64,000 nt of DNA, taken from CAVSSX01 sp963730735. Lineage in GTDB: Bacteria; Actinomycetota; Acidimicrobiia; Acidimicrobiales; RAAP-2. The position numbers and the translations under genes are program-made. How positions within the stretch are numbered: the stretch's first letter is position 1; the number at the start of each line of letters is the position of its first letter. Where the stretch lies: positions 1-64,000 of the forward strand of contig CAVSSX010000012.1 of NCBI GenBank assembly GCA_963730735.1, given 5' to 3'. The notes beneath the pieces were generated by a model that saw nothing but the letters and a program-made list of their open reading frames with translations, had not been told where the DNA came from and searched no databases. This document shows, piece by piece, positions 1 through 8,782 of this stretch.

Positions 1-1002
1 GCCACCATCTTCGAAGCGGCCGGCATCCCCGAGCCGACATTCGTCAACGGGATCCAACAGACGCCGATCCACGGCGTCTCGATGGCCTACGCCTTCGACG
101 ACGCCACCGCCGACGAGCGCCGGGAGACCCAGTACTTCGAGGTGGCCTGCAACCGCGGGATCTACCACAAGGGTTGGACGGCGGTCACCCGGCACAGCGT
201 GCCGTGGGACTTCAACGCCGAGCTGCCCCCGCTCGACGACGACGTGTGGGAGCTCTACGACACGGCCACCGACTGGTCCCAGGCCCACGACGTGGCCGCC
301 GAGCACCCCGACAAGCTCCGGGACCTCCAGCGACTCTGGCTCATCGAGGCCGTGAAGTACAACGTGCTGCCGCTCGACGACCGACGGATCGAGCGGTTCA
401 ACTCGGACATCGCCGGGCGCCCGGAGCTGGTCAAGGGGAACGCCCAGCTCCTCTATGGCGGCATGAGCCGCCTCAGCGAGAACTCGGTCCTCAATCTGAA
501 GAACAAGTCGCACTCGATCACCGCCGAGGTGGTGATCCCCGAGGGCGGCGCGACGGGCGTCATCGTGTCGCAGGGCGGGGCGTTCGCCGGGTGGAGTCTC
601 TACCTCCACGACGGCAAACCGAAGTACTGCCACAACCTGGTCGGTCTCATGCGCTTCTACGTGGAGGGCGATACCGAGGTCCCGGCCGGGACGCACCAGG
701 TGCGCATGGAGTTCGCCTACGACGGGGGTGGCCTGGCCAAGGGGGGCACGGCGGCCCTCTTCGTCGACGGGGAACCGGCCGGCAGCGGCCGCATCAACGC
801 CACGGTGCCGATGATCTACTCGGCCGACGAGACGTGCGACATCGGCTCGGACACCGGCACGCCGGTTAGCGAGGACTATGCCGGCGACGCCAGCATCTTC
901 ACCGGCACGGTGCACTGGGTGGAGCTGCGGGCGGGGGACGACAACCACGACCACCTGATCACGCCGGCCGAACTCATGCGGGTCGCCACCTCGATCCAGT
1001 AG
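1..1002 (+). CDS. Arylsulfatase, C-terminal part (gene begins before the window)
   Basis: The reading frame is open from the first base, so the 5' end lies outside the window; the first internal ATG is at 82. The visible 333 residues match the C-terminal half of large type I arylsulfatases, which hydrolyse sulfate esters: a segment containing GIYHKGWTAVTRH, then YDTATDWSQAHDVA and a beta-rich C-terminal domain. The catalytic C-x-P-x-R formylglycine motif and the metal ligands are upstream and cannot be checked. No downstream partner is seen; a tRNA on the other strand follows. The family call is from recognition of the conserved C-terminal blocks, and the natural substrate is unknown. Confidence 0.82.
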   Translation, partial: ATIFEAAGIPEPTFVNGIQQTPIHGVSMAYAFDDATADERRETQYFEVACNRGIYHKGWTAVTRHSVPWDFNAELPPLDDDVWELYDTATDWSQAHDVAAEHPDKLRDLQRLWLIEAVKYNVLPLDDRRIERFNSDIAGRPELVKGNAQLLYGGMSRLSENSVLNLKNKSHSITAEVVIPEGGATGVIVSQGGAFAGWSLYLHDGKPKYCHNLVGLMRFYVEGDTEVPAGTHQVRMEFAYDGGGLAKGGTAALFVDGEPAGSGRINATVPMIYSADETCDIGSDTGTPVSEDYAGDASIFTGTVHWVELRAGDDNHDHLITPAELMRVATSIQ

Positions 1003-1104
1003 CGAGACCACCAGCTCGTCGGCGGCGGGCGGCGGCGGCGTGGAGGCGATGTGGCCTCGCCTCGAGCCGTAGGGCGTCGCCGTCGCCACGAACTGGACGT
1101 GCAG

Positions 1105-1176
1105 CTCCGGGGCTGGGACTCGAACCCAGAACCCTCTGATTAACAGTCAGATGCTCTGCCATTGAGCTACCCCGGA
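1105..1176 (-). tRNA. tRNA-Asn (anticodon GTT)
   Basis: Read on the minus strand, the sequence starts TCCGGGG and ends CCCCGGA plus discriminator G, giving a perfect 7-bp acceptor stem. The D arm (TAGCTCAATGGCAGAGC), an anticodon stem-loop with CTGTTAA, and a T arm with GGTTCGAGTCC are all present. The anticodon GTT specifies asparagine. The 3' CCA is not encoded. The gene lies between the arylsulfatase and the 3' end of the sigma factor gene. Confidence 0.96.
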
Positions 1177-1253
1177 AGGGGTCCGTTTGGACCGCCTGAA
1201 CTTAGCAGGGCGGGCGGCGAGTCCCGGCCCGCCCAGCGACCCCTCGCTCGCCG

Positions 1254-2696
1254 TCAGGCCTCTTCGAGGTAGTCCCGCAGCAGGTAGGCGGCGTCCGGCC
1301 GGCGCAGCTTGGCCAGGGTCTTGGACTCGATCTGGCGGACCCGTTCCCGGGTCACCCCGAACTCCTTGCCGACCTCCTCGAGCGTGCGGATCTTGCCGTC
1401 GTCGAGGCCGAAGCGGAGTCGGACGACGTCCTGCTCGCGTGGCGAGAGGTGGCCCAGGGCCTCCTTCACGGCCTGGTCGAGCATGGCCCGGGTGGCGGCA
1501 TCGTCGGGCACCACCGCCGCCCGGTCCTCGATCAGGTCCGACAGGCTGAAGTCGTCCTCCTCGCCCACCGGCTGTTCGAGGGAGATGGTGTCCTGGTTGA
1601 TCCGCTGGATCTCCCGCACCCGCTCGACCGGGAACTCGACCCGCTGGGCGACCTCTTCGGCCGTGGGCTCACGTCCGAGCTCCTGGAGGAGTTGGCGCTG
1701 GGCCCAGACGACCTTGTTGATGGTCTCGACCATGTGCACCGGGATACGGATGGTCCGGGCCTGGTCGGCGATGGCCCGGGTGATCGCCTGACGGATCCAC
1801 CAGGTGGCGTAGGTCGAGAACTTGAAGCCCTTGGTGTAGTCGAACTTGTCGACCGCCCGCATCAGGCCGAGGTTGCCCTCCTGGATGAGGTCCAAGAAGG
1901 CCAGGCCCCGGTTGCGGTACCGCTTGGCGATGGACACGACCAGCCGCAGGTTGGCCTCGATGAGGACCTCCTTGGCCTGTCGGCCCCGCCGCACCAGCCG
2001 GCGGTCCTTGCTCTGCTCCTCCTTGGTGGGCACCGTGTCGTCCAGCCGGCCCTCGGACTCGGCCAGGGCGACGGCGGCCAGGCGCTCGGCGGCCTCGGTG
2101 CCCTCCTCGATCCGCCGGGCCATCTCGACCTCGAGCTCGGCGTTCAAGAGGGCGACCTTGCCGATCTCCTTCAGGTAGGTGTGGATCGGGTCCTCGGAAC
2201 CGCCCCCGAAGTAGCCCCCACCACTGCTCGCCCGGGGCTTGGTCGCCCGGGTGGCCGGTGCCCGTCCGTTGGTCGTCGGCCGGGTCTCCTCGACCGCGGC
2301 GGCGGCCGACTCCGGTTCCTCGGCCACTTCCGCCGCCGCCTCGGCGCGTGGCCCGTCGGCCGGTGCCTCGGCGGCCGGCGGGTCGACCTCCAAGGTCTCG
2401 TCGAGGACGATGGTCTCGGTCACGTCGACGTCCTGGACGAGCTCGATGCCCTCGTCGGTCACCACCGTGACCAGCGCCTCGATGGCCTCGGCGGTCAGCT
2501 CGACCGCCGGCACGACTTCGACCAACTCGCCCTGGGTCAGCACGCCCCGCTCCCGGCCGGTGGCCAGGAGGAGCTCCAGGTCCAGCAACGAGACCCCCGC
2601 CGGGAGGTCGTCGATGTGGGCCAGGGTGGCGGTCGGCGCCACGGCGCCCGACGGGCGCGCCGGCCCGGTCGGCTCCGTGGGTTGCTCCCCGCTCAT
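1254..2696 (-). CDS. sigA: Primary sigma factor (SigA/RpoD)
   Basis: 480 residues. An N-terminal, acidic and Ala/Pro-rich segment (about residues 1-165) precedes the conserved sigma-70 core: region 1.2 (DPIHTYLKEIGKV), region 2 with LVVSIAKRYRNRG, FLDLIQEGNLGLMRAVDKFD and FSTYATWWIRQAI, region 3, and region 4.2 with the helix-turn-helix VTRERVRQIESKTLAKLR. The full set of regions and the C-terminal LRDYLEE mark the housekeeping sigma factor that directs RNA polymerase to -35/-10 promoters. The ATG overlaps the dnaG stop (ATGA), which fixes the start and gives the dnaG-sigA order known from bacterial macromolecular-synthesis operons. Confidence 0.96.
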   Translation of the reverse strand: MSGEQPTEPTGPARPSGAVAPTATLAHIDDLPAGVSLLDLELLLATGRERGVLTQGELVEVVPAVELTAEAIEALVTVVTDEGIELVQDVDVTETIVLDETLEVDPPAAEAPADGPRAEAAAEVAEEPESAAAAVEETRPTTNGRAPATRATKPRASSGGGYFGGGSEDPIHTYLKEIGKVALLNAELEVEMARRIEEGTEAAERLAAVALAESEGRLDDTVPTKEEQSKDRRLVRRGRQAKEVLIEANLRLVVSIAKRYRNRGLAFLDLIQEGNLGLMRAVDKFDYTKGFKFSTYATWWIRQAITRAIADQARTIRIPVHMVETINKVVWAQRQLLQELGREPTAEEVAQRVEFPVERVREIQRINQDTISLEQPVGEEDDFSLSDLIEDRAAVVPDDAATRAMLDQAVKEALGHLSPREQDVVRLRFGLDDGKIRTLEEVGKEFGVTRERVRQIESKTLAKLRRPDAAYLLRDYLEEA

Positions 2697-4630
2697 GGTG
2701 TCGTCTGATCCTTCAAGACAAACAACGCTAGCAACGCCTCTGCGGCCTCGCGACCGGTTGCCGGATCGTCGAGTTGTCCCAGCCAGCGCCGTATCCGGCC
2801 CACCTCGGCCCCCGGAGCGGCCAGATCGCCGTCGCCCGAGCGCGCTTCGACCTGGAGGTCGACCAACGCCCGCCGGGCCCGCTCGCGCACCAGGTTGTAG
2901 ATCACGGCGTCGACCGGGTCGGTGACCCGGGCGTCGGCGATCGGCGGCTCCTCGGCCACGACCCGGCGCAGGAGGTCGACCACGTCGGGCGGGGCGTTGT
3001 CCACGGCCTGCTGGAAGCTGTCGGCGTCGGCCAGGGCCACGAAGGCCCGGCGCTGGACGTCGTCGGTGAACAGGACCTCCTCCAGCCGGTCGGCGACCGC
3101 CTCGGGTCGGTGCACCGCCCACCGCAGCGCCTCGAGGCCGGGACGACCGGCGGCCCGGTCGACCGGCGCCCGGCGCGGGCGTGGGCCGGGGTCCCCGTCG
3201 CCGGCGTCGTCCCACTCCGACGGTCCGGGGTCCCCGTCGTCGGCGAAGGTCGGCTCGGGCACCGGCTCCTCGGGGCGGCCGCGCGCCGACCGACCGGCGG
3301 ACGGGGGCTCGGCCGGCGGCCGGCGGGTACGGGCCTGCTCGAGGCGCTCGCGCACCCGGGCCGGCTCGAGGCGGCACCGGTCGGCCACCTGCATGACGTA
3401 CTGGTCGCGCACCAGGTCGTCGGGATGTTCGGCCACCGCCGCCAAGGCGGCGTCGGCGGCCCGGGCCCGTCCCTCGACGGTGGTGAGGTCGGCGGCCTGG
3501 AAGACGCGGTCCACCCGGAACTGGAGGAAGGGGCGGGCGCCGGTGATGGCCGAGCGCAGCGCCTCGGGGTCGGTCCGGGCCAGCTCGCCCGGATCGCTGC
3601 CCGAGGGCAGGAGGGCCACGGCGACGTCGACCTCGTGCCGACGCTCCCATTCGTAGACGCGCTGCGTCGCCGTCTGGCCGGCGGCGTCGGCGTCGTAGGC
3701 CAGGACGATCCGCTTGCCGAAGTTCCGCAACAGGGTGAAGTGCTCCTCGGCCAGGGCCGTGCCGCAGGTGGCGACGGCCCGCGGGATGCCCACCCCGAAC
3801 AGCCCGATGACGTCGGTGTAGCCCTCGCAGACGACGACCTCGCCCGAGGCCACCACGTCGTGCTTGGCCCAGTTGAGGGCGTACAGCGTCTTGCGCTTCG
3901 AGTAGATCGCCGTCTCCTGGGAGTTCTTGTACTTGGGCTCGGGCCGGCGGTCCGGGTCGACCGGCGCGCCGGGGCGGGGCGGGAGGATCCGGCCGCCGAG
4001 GGCCACCGGCTTCCCCGAGGGGTCGCAGATCGGGAAGATGATCCGACCCCGGAACGCGTCCTGGGCCCGGCCCCGGCGGTTCACGAACCCGAGGCCCGAG
4101 TCGGTGAGGACCCGTTCGGAGAGGCGCAGGGCCCGGCTGAGGGCGTCCCAGTCGTCGGGCGCCCAGCCCAGGCGGAACTGCCGGACGACCCCGCCGTCGT
4201 AGCCCCGGGAGCGCAGGTAGTCCCGGGCCCGGCCGGCGTCGGGGGCCGACAGCAGGCGGTCGTGGTACCAGGCGACCGCCCGCTCCACCGCGTCGAACAG
4301 CTCGGCCCGTCGTTTGCGGTCCTGCCCGGCCGCCGCGTCCTCGTGCAGGGTGATGCCGGACCGGTCGGCCAGCAGCCGCACGGCATCGACAAAGCCCAGG
4401 TGCTCGGTGGCCCGGACGAAGGTGATGGCGTCACCCTTGGCCTGACAGCCGAAGCAGTAGTAGGCCCCCATCTGGGCATTGACGCTGAACGAGGGCGACT
4501 TCTCGGCGTGGAACGGGCACAGGCCCGTCCACCGCTGCCCGGTCTGGCGCAGGGCGACGTGCTCGCCGATCAGCGCCACGATGTCGGTCGCCGACCGGAC
4601 CTGGTCCACATCCTCGTCGGGGATGGCCAT
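2693..4630 (-). CDS. dnaG: DNA primase DnaG
   Basis: 645 residues, the usual length for the family. It synthesises RNA primers at the replication fork. The N-terminal CHC2 zinc finger is intact (C38, H41, C59, C62 in CPFH...CFGC). The TOPRIM domain carries VVCEGYTDV and the acidic LAYDADAAGQ motif. The C-terminal third (helicase-binding domain) is variable and Pro/Arg-rich, as in other actinobacteria. The start MAIPDEDVDQV is chosen because it begins just before the zinc finger and because a TACGGT -10 box lies exactly 6 nt upstream, pointing to a leaderless mRNA. The stop overlaps the sigA ATG, so the two are probably co-transcribed and translationally coupled. Confidence 0.96.
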   Translation of the reverse strand: MAIPDEDVDQVRSATDIVALIGEHVALRQTGQRWTGLCPFHAEKSPSFSVNAQMGAYYCFGCQAKGDAITFVRATEHLGFVDAVRLLADRSGITLHEDAAAGQDRKRRAELFDAVERAVAWYHDRLLSAPDAGRARDYLRSRGYDGGVVRQFRLGWAPDDWDALSRALRLSERVLTDSGLGFVNRRGRAQDAFRGRIIFPICDPSGKPVALGGRILPPRPGAPVDPDRRPEPKYKNSQETAIYSKRKTLYALNWAKHDVVASGEVVVCEGYTDVIGLFGVGIPRAVATCGTALAEEHFTLLRNFGKRIVLAYDADAAGQTATQRVYEWERRHEVDVAVALLPSGSDPGELARTDPEALRSAITGARPFLQFRVDRVFQAADLTTVEGRARAADAALAAVAEHPDDLVRDQYVMQVADRCRLEPARVRERLEQARTRRPPAEPPSAGRSARGRPEEPVPEPTFADDGDPGPSEWDDAGDGDPGPRPRRAPVDRAAGRPGLEALRWAVHRPEAVADRLEEVLFTDDVQRRAFVALADADSFQQAVDNAPPDVVDLLRRVVAEEPPIADARVTDPVDAVIYNLVRERARRALVDLQVEARSGDGDLAAPGAEVGRIRRWLGQLDDPATGREAAEALLALFVLKDQTTP

Positions 4631-4636
4631 GTCCCG

Positions 4637-4642
4637 ACCGTA
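4637..4642 (-). promoter_or_regulatory. -10 box TACGGT of dnaG (leaderless)
   Basis: On the minus strand TACGGT fits the TAnnnT consensus and is followed by 6 nt and the dnaG ATG, so transcription would start at or next to the start codon. No convincing -35 hexamer is visible. The same hexamer stands 7 nt before the thioredoxin-like gene at 28694. Confidence 0.5.
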
Positions 4643-4679
4643 CCGGAAGGATGTCCCTCCCGGAACGGCCCGGACGGAC

Positions 4680-7406
4680 TCAGCGAGCGGCTTTGGCCGC
4701 CTTCTTGCCGCTGGCCGCCGCCGCCGGGGCGTCCCCGGCGGCCAGCACGGCCTGGGCGGCGGCCAGTCGGGCCACCGGCACCCGGTAGGGCGAGCAGCTG
4801 ACGTAGTCGAGCCCGGCGGCGTAGAAGGTCCCGATGGACTCGGGGTCCCCGCCGTGCTCGCCGCAGACACCGACCTTCAGGCCCGGGCGGGTGGCCCGGC
4901 CCCGGGTCGTCCCCAGCCGGACCAGCTCGCCGACCCCGTCGGGGTCGACCACCTCGAAGGGGTTCCGGGGCAGCAGGCCGAGCTCGAGGTAGGCCGACAT
5001 CATCCGGCCCTCGACGTCGTCGCGGCTGAACCCGAAGGTCATCTGGGTGAGGTCGTTGGTGCCGAAGGAGAAGAACTCGGCCACCTCGGCGATCTCCCCG
5101 GCCCGCAGCGCCGCCCGCGGCGTCTCGATCATCGTCCCGATGGTGACGTCGAGCGACCCGGCCTTGCCCGGCTTGGCCCCGCCCTTGGTGCCGTTCTTGC
5201 CCGACGGGGCCGGCTCCTCCAGCACGGCGGCCACGGCCGCCTCGACCCAGCCCCGGGCGAGGGCCAGCTCGGCCCGGCTCACGGTCAGCGGGATCATGAT
5301 CTCGACGATCGGGTGCCCCCCGTCGGCCACCCGCTGGCGGGCCGCCTCCATGAGGGCCCGGACCTGCATGGCGTAGAGGCCGGGCTTGACCACCCCGAGC
5401 CGGACGCCCCGGGTCCCGAGCATCGGGTTCTGCTCCTTCCACATGAGCGCCGCCTCGTAGAGGGTGCGCTCTTCGTCGGTCAGGCCGACCGTCGCCTCCT
5501 TCACCGCCATCTCGGTGGTGTCGGGCAGGAACTCGTGCAGCGGCGGGTCGAGGAGGCGCACGGTGACCGGCAGTCCGTCCATGGCCGTCAGGATCTCGAT
5601 GAAGTCGTTCCGCTGGACCAGCCGGAGCTCCTCGAGCGCCTCGGTCTCGGACTCGGGCGTGCTGGCCAGGATCATCCGGCGAACCACCGGGAGCCGGTCC
5701 TCGCCGAGGAACATGTGCTCGGTCCGGCAGAGGCCGATGCCCTCGGCCCCGAGCCCCCGGGCGTTGGCGGCGTCGTCGCCGGTGTCGGCGTTGGCCCGGA
5801 CACCGAGGCGGCCGGCCCGGACCTCGTCGGCCCAGGCGAGCACGGTCTCGAACTCCTCGGGCAGCGAGGCGTCGGTCGTGGCCACCTGGCCCACGATGAC
5901 CACGCCCTCGGTGCCGTCGAGGGAGAGCCAGTCACCCTCCTTCACCACCACACCGTCGACGGTGACCGAGTGGGCGGCGATCTTGAGCTTCTCGGCGCCG
6001 ACGACGGCCGGCTTGCCCCAGCCCCGGGCCACCACGGCGGCGTGGCTGACCAGGCCGCCCCGGGCCGTCAGGATGCCCTCGGCGGCCAACATGCCGTGCA
6101 CGTCCTCGGGCGAGGTCTCGCTGCGGACCAGGATGACCTTCTCGCCCCGCCCGGCCGCCTCGGCGGCGTCGTCGGCCGTGAAGTAGGCCCGGCCGACGGC
6201 CGCCCCGGGGGACGCCCCGAGACCCCGGGCGAAGATCGTGTGGCCGCTCGAGTCGAACTGGGGGTGGAGGACCGATTCCAGATGGTCCTCGGTGATGCGG
6301 GTCAGGGCCTCGGCCTTGGTCACCCCGAGCTTGGGCTCGCCGACCATGTCGACGGCCATCTTGAGGGCGGCCCGGCCGGTGCGCTTGCCCACCCGGGTCT
6401 GGAGCATCCAGAGCTTGCCCTGCTCGATGGTGAACTCGGTGTCGCACATGTCCCGGTAGTGCTTCTCCAGCCGCTCGAAGATGGCCAGGAGCTCGGTGTG
6501 GACCTTCGGGAACTTGCCCTTCAGCGCCGAGAGGGGCTCGGTGTTGCGGATCCCGGCCACCACGTCCTCACCCTGGGCGTTGACCAGGAAGTCGCCGTAG
6601 GCGCCCTTGGCCCCGGTCGCCGGGTCCCGGGTGAAGCCGACCCCGGTGCCCGACTGGTCGTCCCGGTTGCCGAACACCATGGCCTGGACGTTGACGGCGG
6701 TGCCGAGGGTGTGCGAGATCCGCTCGCGGTCTCGGTAGGCGATGGCCCGGGGCCCGTTCCAACTCCGGAACACCGCCTCGATGGCGCCCCGCAGCTGGGC
6801 CGAGGGGTCCTGGGGGAAGGGGTCGCCGGTGTGGCGCTCGACGATCTGCTGGTACGAGTCGACCAGGTACCCGAGCAGCTCCGTCGGCACCTGGGCGTCG
6901 TTGGTCGTCCCGGCCAGCTCCTTGGCCGCGTCGAAGAGCGAGTCGAACTCCTCGCCGGGGATGTCGAGCACGATGCGCCCGTACATGGCCACGAAGCGCC
7001 GGTAGGAGTCGTAGGCGAACCGCTCGTCGCCGGTCTGCTTGGCCAGGCCCTCGACCGACTGGTCGTTCAGGCCGAGGTTGAGGACGGTGTCCATCATGCC
7101 CGGCATCGAGAACTTGGCCCCCGAGCGCACCGACACGAGGAGGGGGTCCGAGGGGTCGCCGATGACCTTGCCCATGGCCTTCTCCAGGCGGGCCCGGGCC
7201 CGGGCGACCTCCTTGGACAGGCCCTCGGGCCAGCCGCCGTCCATGTAGGCCCGGCAGGCGTCGGTCGAGATGGTGAAGCCCGGCGGGACCGGGAGCTCGA
7301 GCACCGAGGTCATCTCGGCGAGATTGGCCCCCTTGCCGCCGAGAAGGTCCTTCATCTCCATGGGGGGATGCGGATGCTGGTGGTCGAAATCGAAGATGAA
7401 GGGCAT
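4680..7406 (-). CDS. ppdK: Pyruvate, phosphate dikinase
   Basis: 908 residues; family members have about 870-900. It interconverts pyruvate + ATP + Pi and phosphoenolpyruvate + AMP + PPi. The N-terminal ATP-grasp domain begins with LLGGKGANLAEM. The swivelling phosphohistidine domain has GGLVSHAAVVARGWG (H455), and the C-terminal PEP/pyruvate barrel has GLCRTEHMF, SFGTNDLTQM and VCGEHGGDP with the catalytic Cys. The regulatory Thr that in plant-type enzymes sits two residues before the catalytic His is Val here. The start MPFIFDFDH is supported by a GAGGAG ribosome-binding site 6 nt upstream. A minus-strand TAGGGT (7456-7461) could be the -10 box. A Lys/Ala-rich tail ends the protein. Confidence 0.96.
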   Translation of the reverse strand: MPFIFDFDHQHPHPPMEMKDLLGGKGANLAEMTSVLELPVPPGFTISTDACRAYMDGGWPEGLSKEVARARARLEKAMGKVIGDPSDPLLVSVRSGAKFSMPGMMDTVLNLGLNDQSVEGLAKQTGDERFAYDSYRRFVAMYGRIVLDIPGEEFDSLFDAAKELAGTTNDAQVPTELLGYLVDSYQQIVERHTGDPFPQDPSAQLRGAIEAVFRSWNGPRAIAYRDRERISHTLGTAVNVQAMVFGNRDDQSGTGVGFTRDPATGAKGAYGDFLVNAQGEDVVAGIRNTEPLSALKGKFPKVHTELLAIFERLEKHYRDMCDTEFTIEQGKLWMLQTRVGKRTGRAALKMAVDMVGEPKLGVTKAEALTRITEDHLESVLHPQFDSSGHTIFARGLGASPGAAVGRAYFTADDAAEAAGRGEKVILVRSETSPEDVHGMLAAEGILTARGGLVSHAAVVARGWGKPAVVGAEKLKIAAHSVTVDGVVVKEGDWLSLDGTEGVVIVGQVATTDASLPEEFETVLAWADEVRAGRLGVRANADTGDDAANARGLGAEGIGLCRTEHMFLGEDRLPVVRRMILASTPESETEALEELRLVQRNDFIEILTAMDGLPVTVRLLDPPLHEFLPDTTEMAVKEATVGLTDEERTLYEAALMWKEQNPMLGTRGVRLGVVKPGLYAMQVRALMEAARQRVADGGHPIVEIMIPLTVSRAELALARGWVEAAVAAVLEEPAPSGKNGTKGGAKPGKAGSLDVTIGTMIETPRAALRAGEIAEVAEFFSFGTNDLTQMTFGFSRDDVEGRMMSAYLELGLLPRNPFEVVDPDGVGELVRLGTTRGRATRPGLKVGVCGEHGGDPESIGTFYAAGLDYVSCSPYRVPVARLAAAQAVLAAGDAPAAAASGKKAAKAAR

Positions 7407-7786
7407 ACCGGGCTCCTCGTCCGCTCCGCGGACGTGCTGTCGTCGTTCAGCGTCCACCCTACCGGTCCGCCGGGTCGGCCCGGGATGCCCGCCAGCAGGC
7501 CTGTGTCGCGGTGGATCAGACTCGGACGCTGGAGAAACTCGACGTCGGCCGGCGCCGTCCACCGAGGCTCCGGGCCGTCCTCGGGGACACCCGGTCGGCC
7601 GGTCCGACAGGGTCGGGTAGAAAGGTCCCGACGCCGGTCGGGGGGCCACGCACGCCGGCCGAGACGGCGCCGCCGGCCGTTCCGCAGAAGGGGTACCACC
7701 AATGACCATCCCCGACCTGGCGATGACCTGGGACCCGGTGCCGTCCGTTGACACCCGAATGACTTTGTTTCTAAGTTTCTTAGTTA
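7407..7786. other. Divergent intergenic region between ppdK and the ABC exporter
   Basis: About 380 bp with no supportable gene; the open frames here have no recognisable content. The left end holds the GAGGAG ribosome-binding site and a possible TAGGGT -10 box of ppdK on the minus strand. The right end, noticeably AT-richer than its surroundings, carries the exporter promoter and palindrome described separately. Nothing recognisable is seen in between. Confidence 0.6.
7748..7783 (+). promoter_or_regulatory. Promoter with overlapping palindromic operator for the ABC exporter
   Basis: A perfect -35 hexamer TTGACA (7748-7753) is followed after 18 bp by TAAGTT (7772-7777). The start codon lies only 9 nt further on (7787), so the transcript is leaderless or nearly so. 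The inverted repeat CTAAG-TTT-CTTAG (7771-7783) covers the -10 box, and the same stretch can be read as two 8-bp direct repeats, TTTCTAAG and TTTCTTAG. A repressor bound there would block RNA polymerase. No regulator gene is adjacent. Confidence 0.6.
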
Positions 7787-8782
7787 ATGGCTGAACTACC
7801 GGGCATCGAGACCGACGACCTGGTGAAGGTCTTCCGGGGCAAGCGCGAGGTGCGGGCGCTCGACGGCGTGTCCTTCGAGGTGCCCCGCGGCACCATCCTC
7901 GGCCTGCTCGGGCCGAACGGGTCGGGCAAGACCACCGCCGTGCGCATCCTGTCGACGATCCTGACGCCGGACCGGGGCTCGGCCCGGATCCTGGGCCACG
8001 ACGTGGTGAAGGAGGCCGACGTCATCCGCCGGACCATCGGCCTGGCCGGCCAGTACGCCACGGTGGACGAGAACCTCACCGGCCGGGAGAACCTCCGGCT
8101 GGTCGGGCGGCTGACCCACATGTCGAAGAAGGACACGCTGCTTCGGGCGGACGAGCTGCTCGAGCAGTTCAACCTGGCCGACGCGGGCAACCGGCCGCTC
8201 AAGACCTACTCGGGCGGCATGCGCCGGCGACTCGACCTGGCGGCCGCCCTGGTGGCCCGCCCCCCCATCCTGTTCCTCGACGAGCCGACCACCGGGCTCG
8301 ACCCCCAGAGCCGGCTCGACCTCTGGGTGATCACCGAGGGCCTGGTGGCCTCGGGCACCACCGTCCTGCTGACCACCCAGTACCTGGAGGAGGCCGACCG
8401 CCTGGCCGACCAGATCGTGGTCATCGACCACGGCTCGGTCATCGCCCGGGGCACGCCGGCCGAGCTCAAGGCCGAGCTCGGCACGACGGTGATCTCGGTC
8501 ACCCTGGCCGACGCCGAGGCGGCCAAGGGGGCCGCCTCGCTGCTGGCCGGCCTGGTCGACAAGGAGCCGGTGCTCGACGGCGCCAACGTCGAGCTGACCG
8601 TCGAGGCCGGCCCGGCCACCGCCGCCGAGGTCCTGCGCACCCTGGACCAGCACGGCGTCACCGTGGCCGGCCTGGCCCTGCGCGAGCCCAGCCTCGACGA
8701 CGTCTTCTTGAGCCTGACCGGGCACCGCACGGCGGAGGATGAGGACGCCGACGCCGCGCCCGAGGGGAAGGAGCACCCATGA
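7787..8782 (+). CDS. ABC transporter ATP-binding protein, DrrA type
   Basis: 331 residues. ATPase subunit of an ABC-2 exporter. Visible motifs are Walker A GPNGSGKTT (residues 42-50), Q-loop GLAGQYATVDE, signature YSGGMRRRLDLAAAL, Walker B ILFLDEPTTGLDP and the H-loop position changed to Gln (LLTTQYLEEADR), which is usual in the DrrA/daunorubicin-resistance family. A C-terminal domain of about 90 residues (DUF4162-like) follows. The stop overlaps the start of the permease (ATGA at 8779-8782), so the two form one export system. The family moves drugs, lipids or polyketides, and the substrate cannot be told from sequence. The promoter carries a palindrome suggestive of repression. Confidence 0.93.
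   Translation: MAELPGIETDDLVKVFRGKREVRALDGVSFEVPRGTILGLLGPNGSGKTTAVRILSTILTPDRGSARILGHDVVKEADVIRRTIGLAGQYATVDENLTGRENLRLVGRLTHMSKKDTLLRADELLEQFNLADAGNRPLKTYSGGMRRRLDLAAALVARPPILFLDEPTTGLDPQSRLDLWVITEGLVASGTTVLLTTQYLEEADRLADQIVVIDHGSVIARGTPAELKAELGTTVISVTLADAEAAKGAASLLAGLVDKEPVLDGANVELTVEAGPATAAEVLRTLDQHGVTVAGLALREPSLDDVFLSLTGHRTAEDEDADAAPEGKEHP

Noticed and set aside
1180..1193. GGTCC-GTTT-GGACC hairpin between sigA and tRNA-Asn
   Set aside because: A 5-bp stem is too short to call a terminator in such GC-rich DNA.
1449..2708. A 419-residue plus-strand frame opposite sigA
   Set aside because: Antisense of the primary sigma factor; composition is that of a complement frame.
2774..4801. A 675-residue plus-strand frame opposite dnaG
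   Set aside because: Shadow of dnaG with low-complexity composition.
4479..7751. A 1090-residue open frame on the plus strand opposite ppdK and dnaG
   Set aside because: It is antisense to two certain genes and has the Gly/His/Pro/Val-rich composition typical of shadow frames in GC-rich DNA; no domain is seen.
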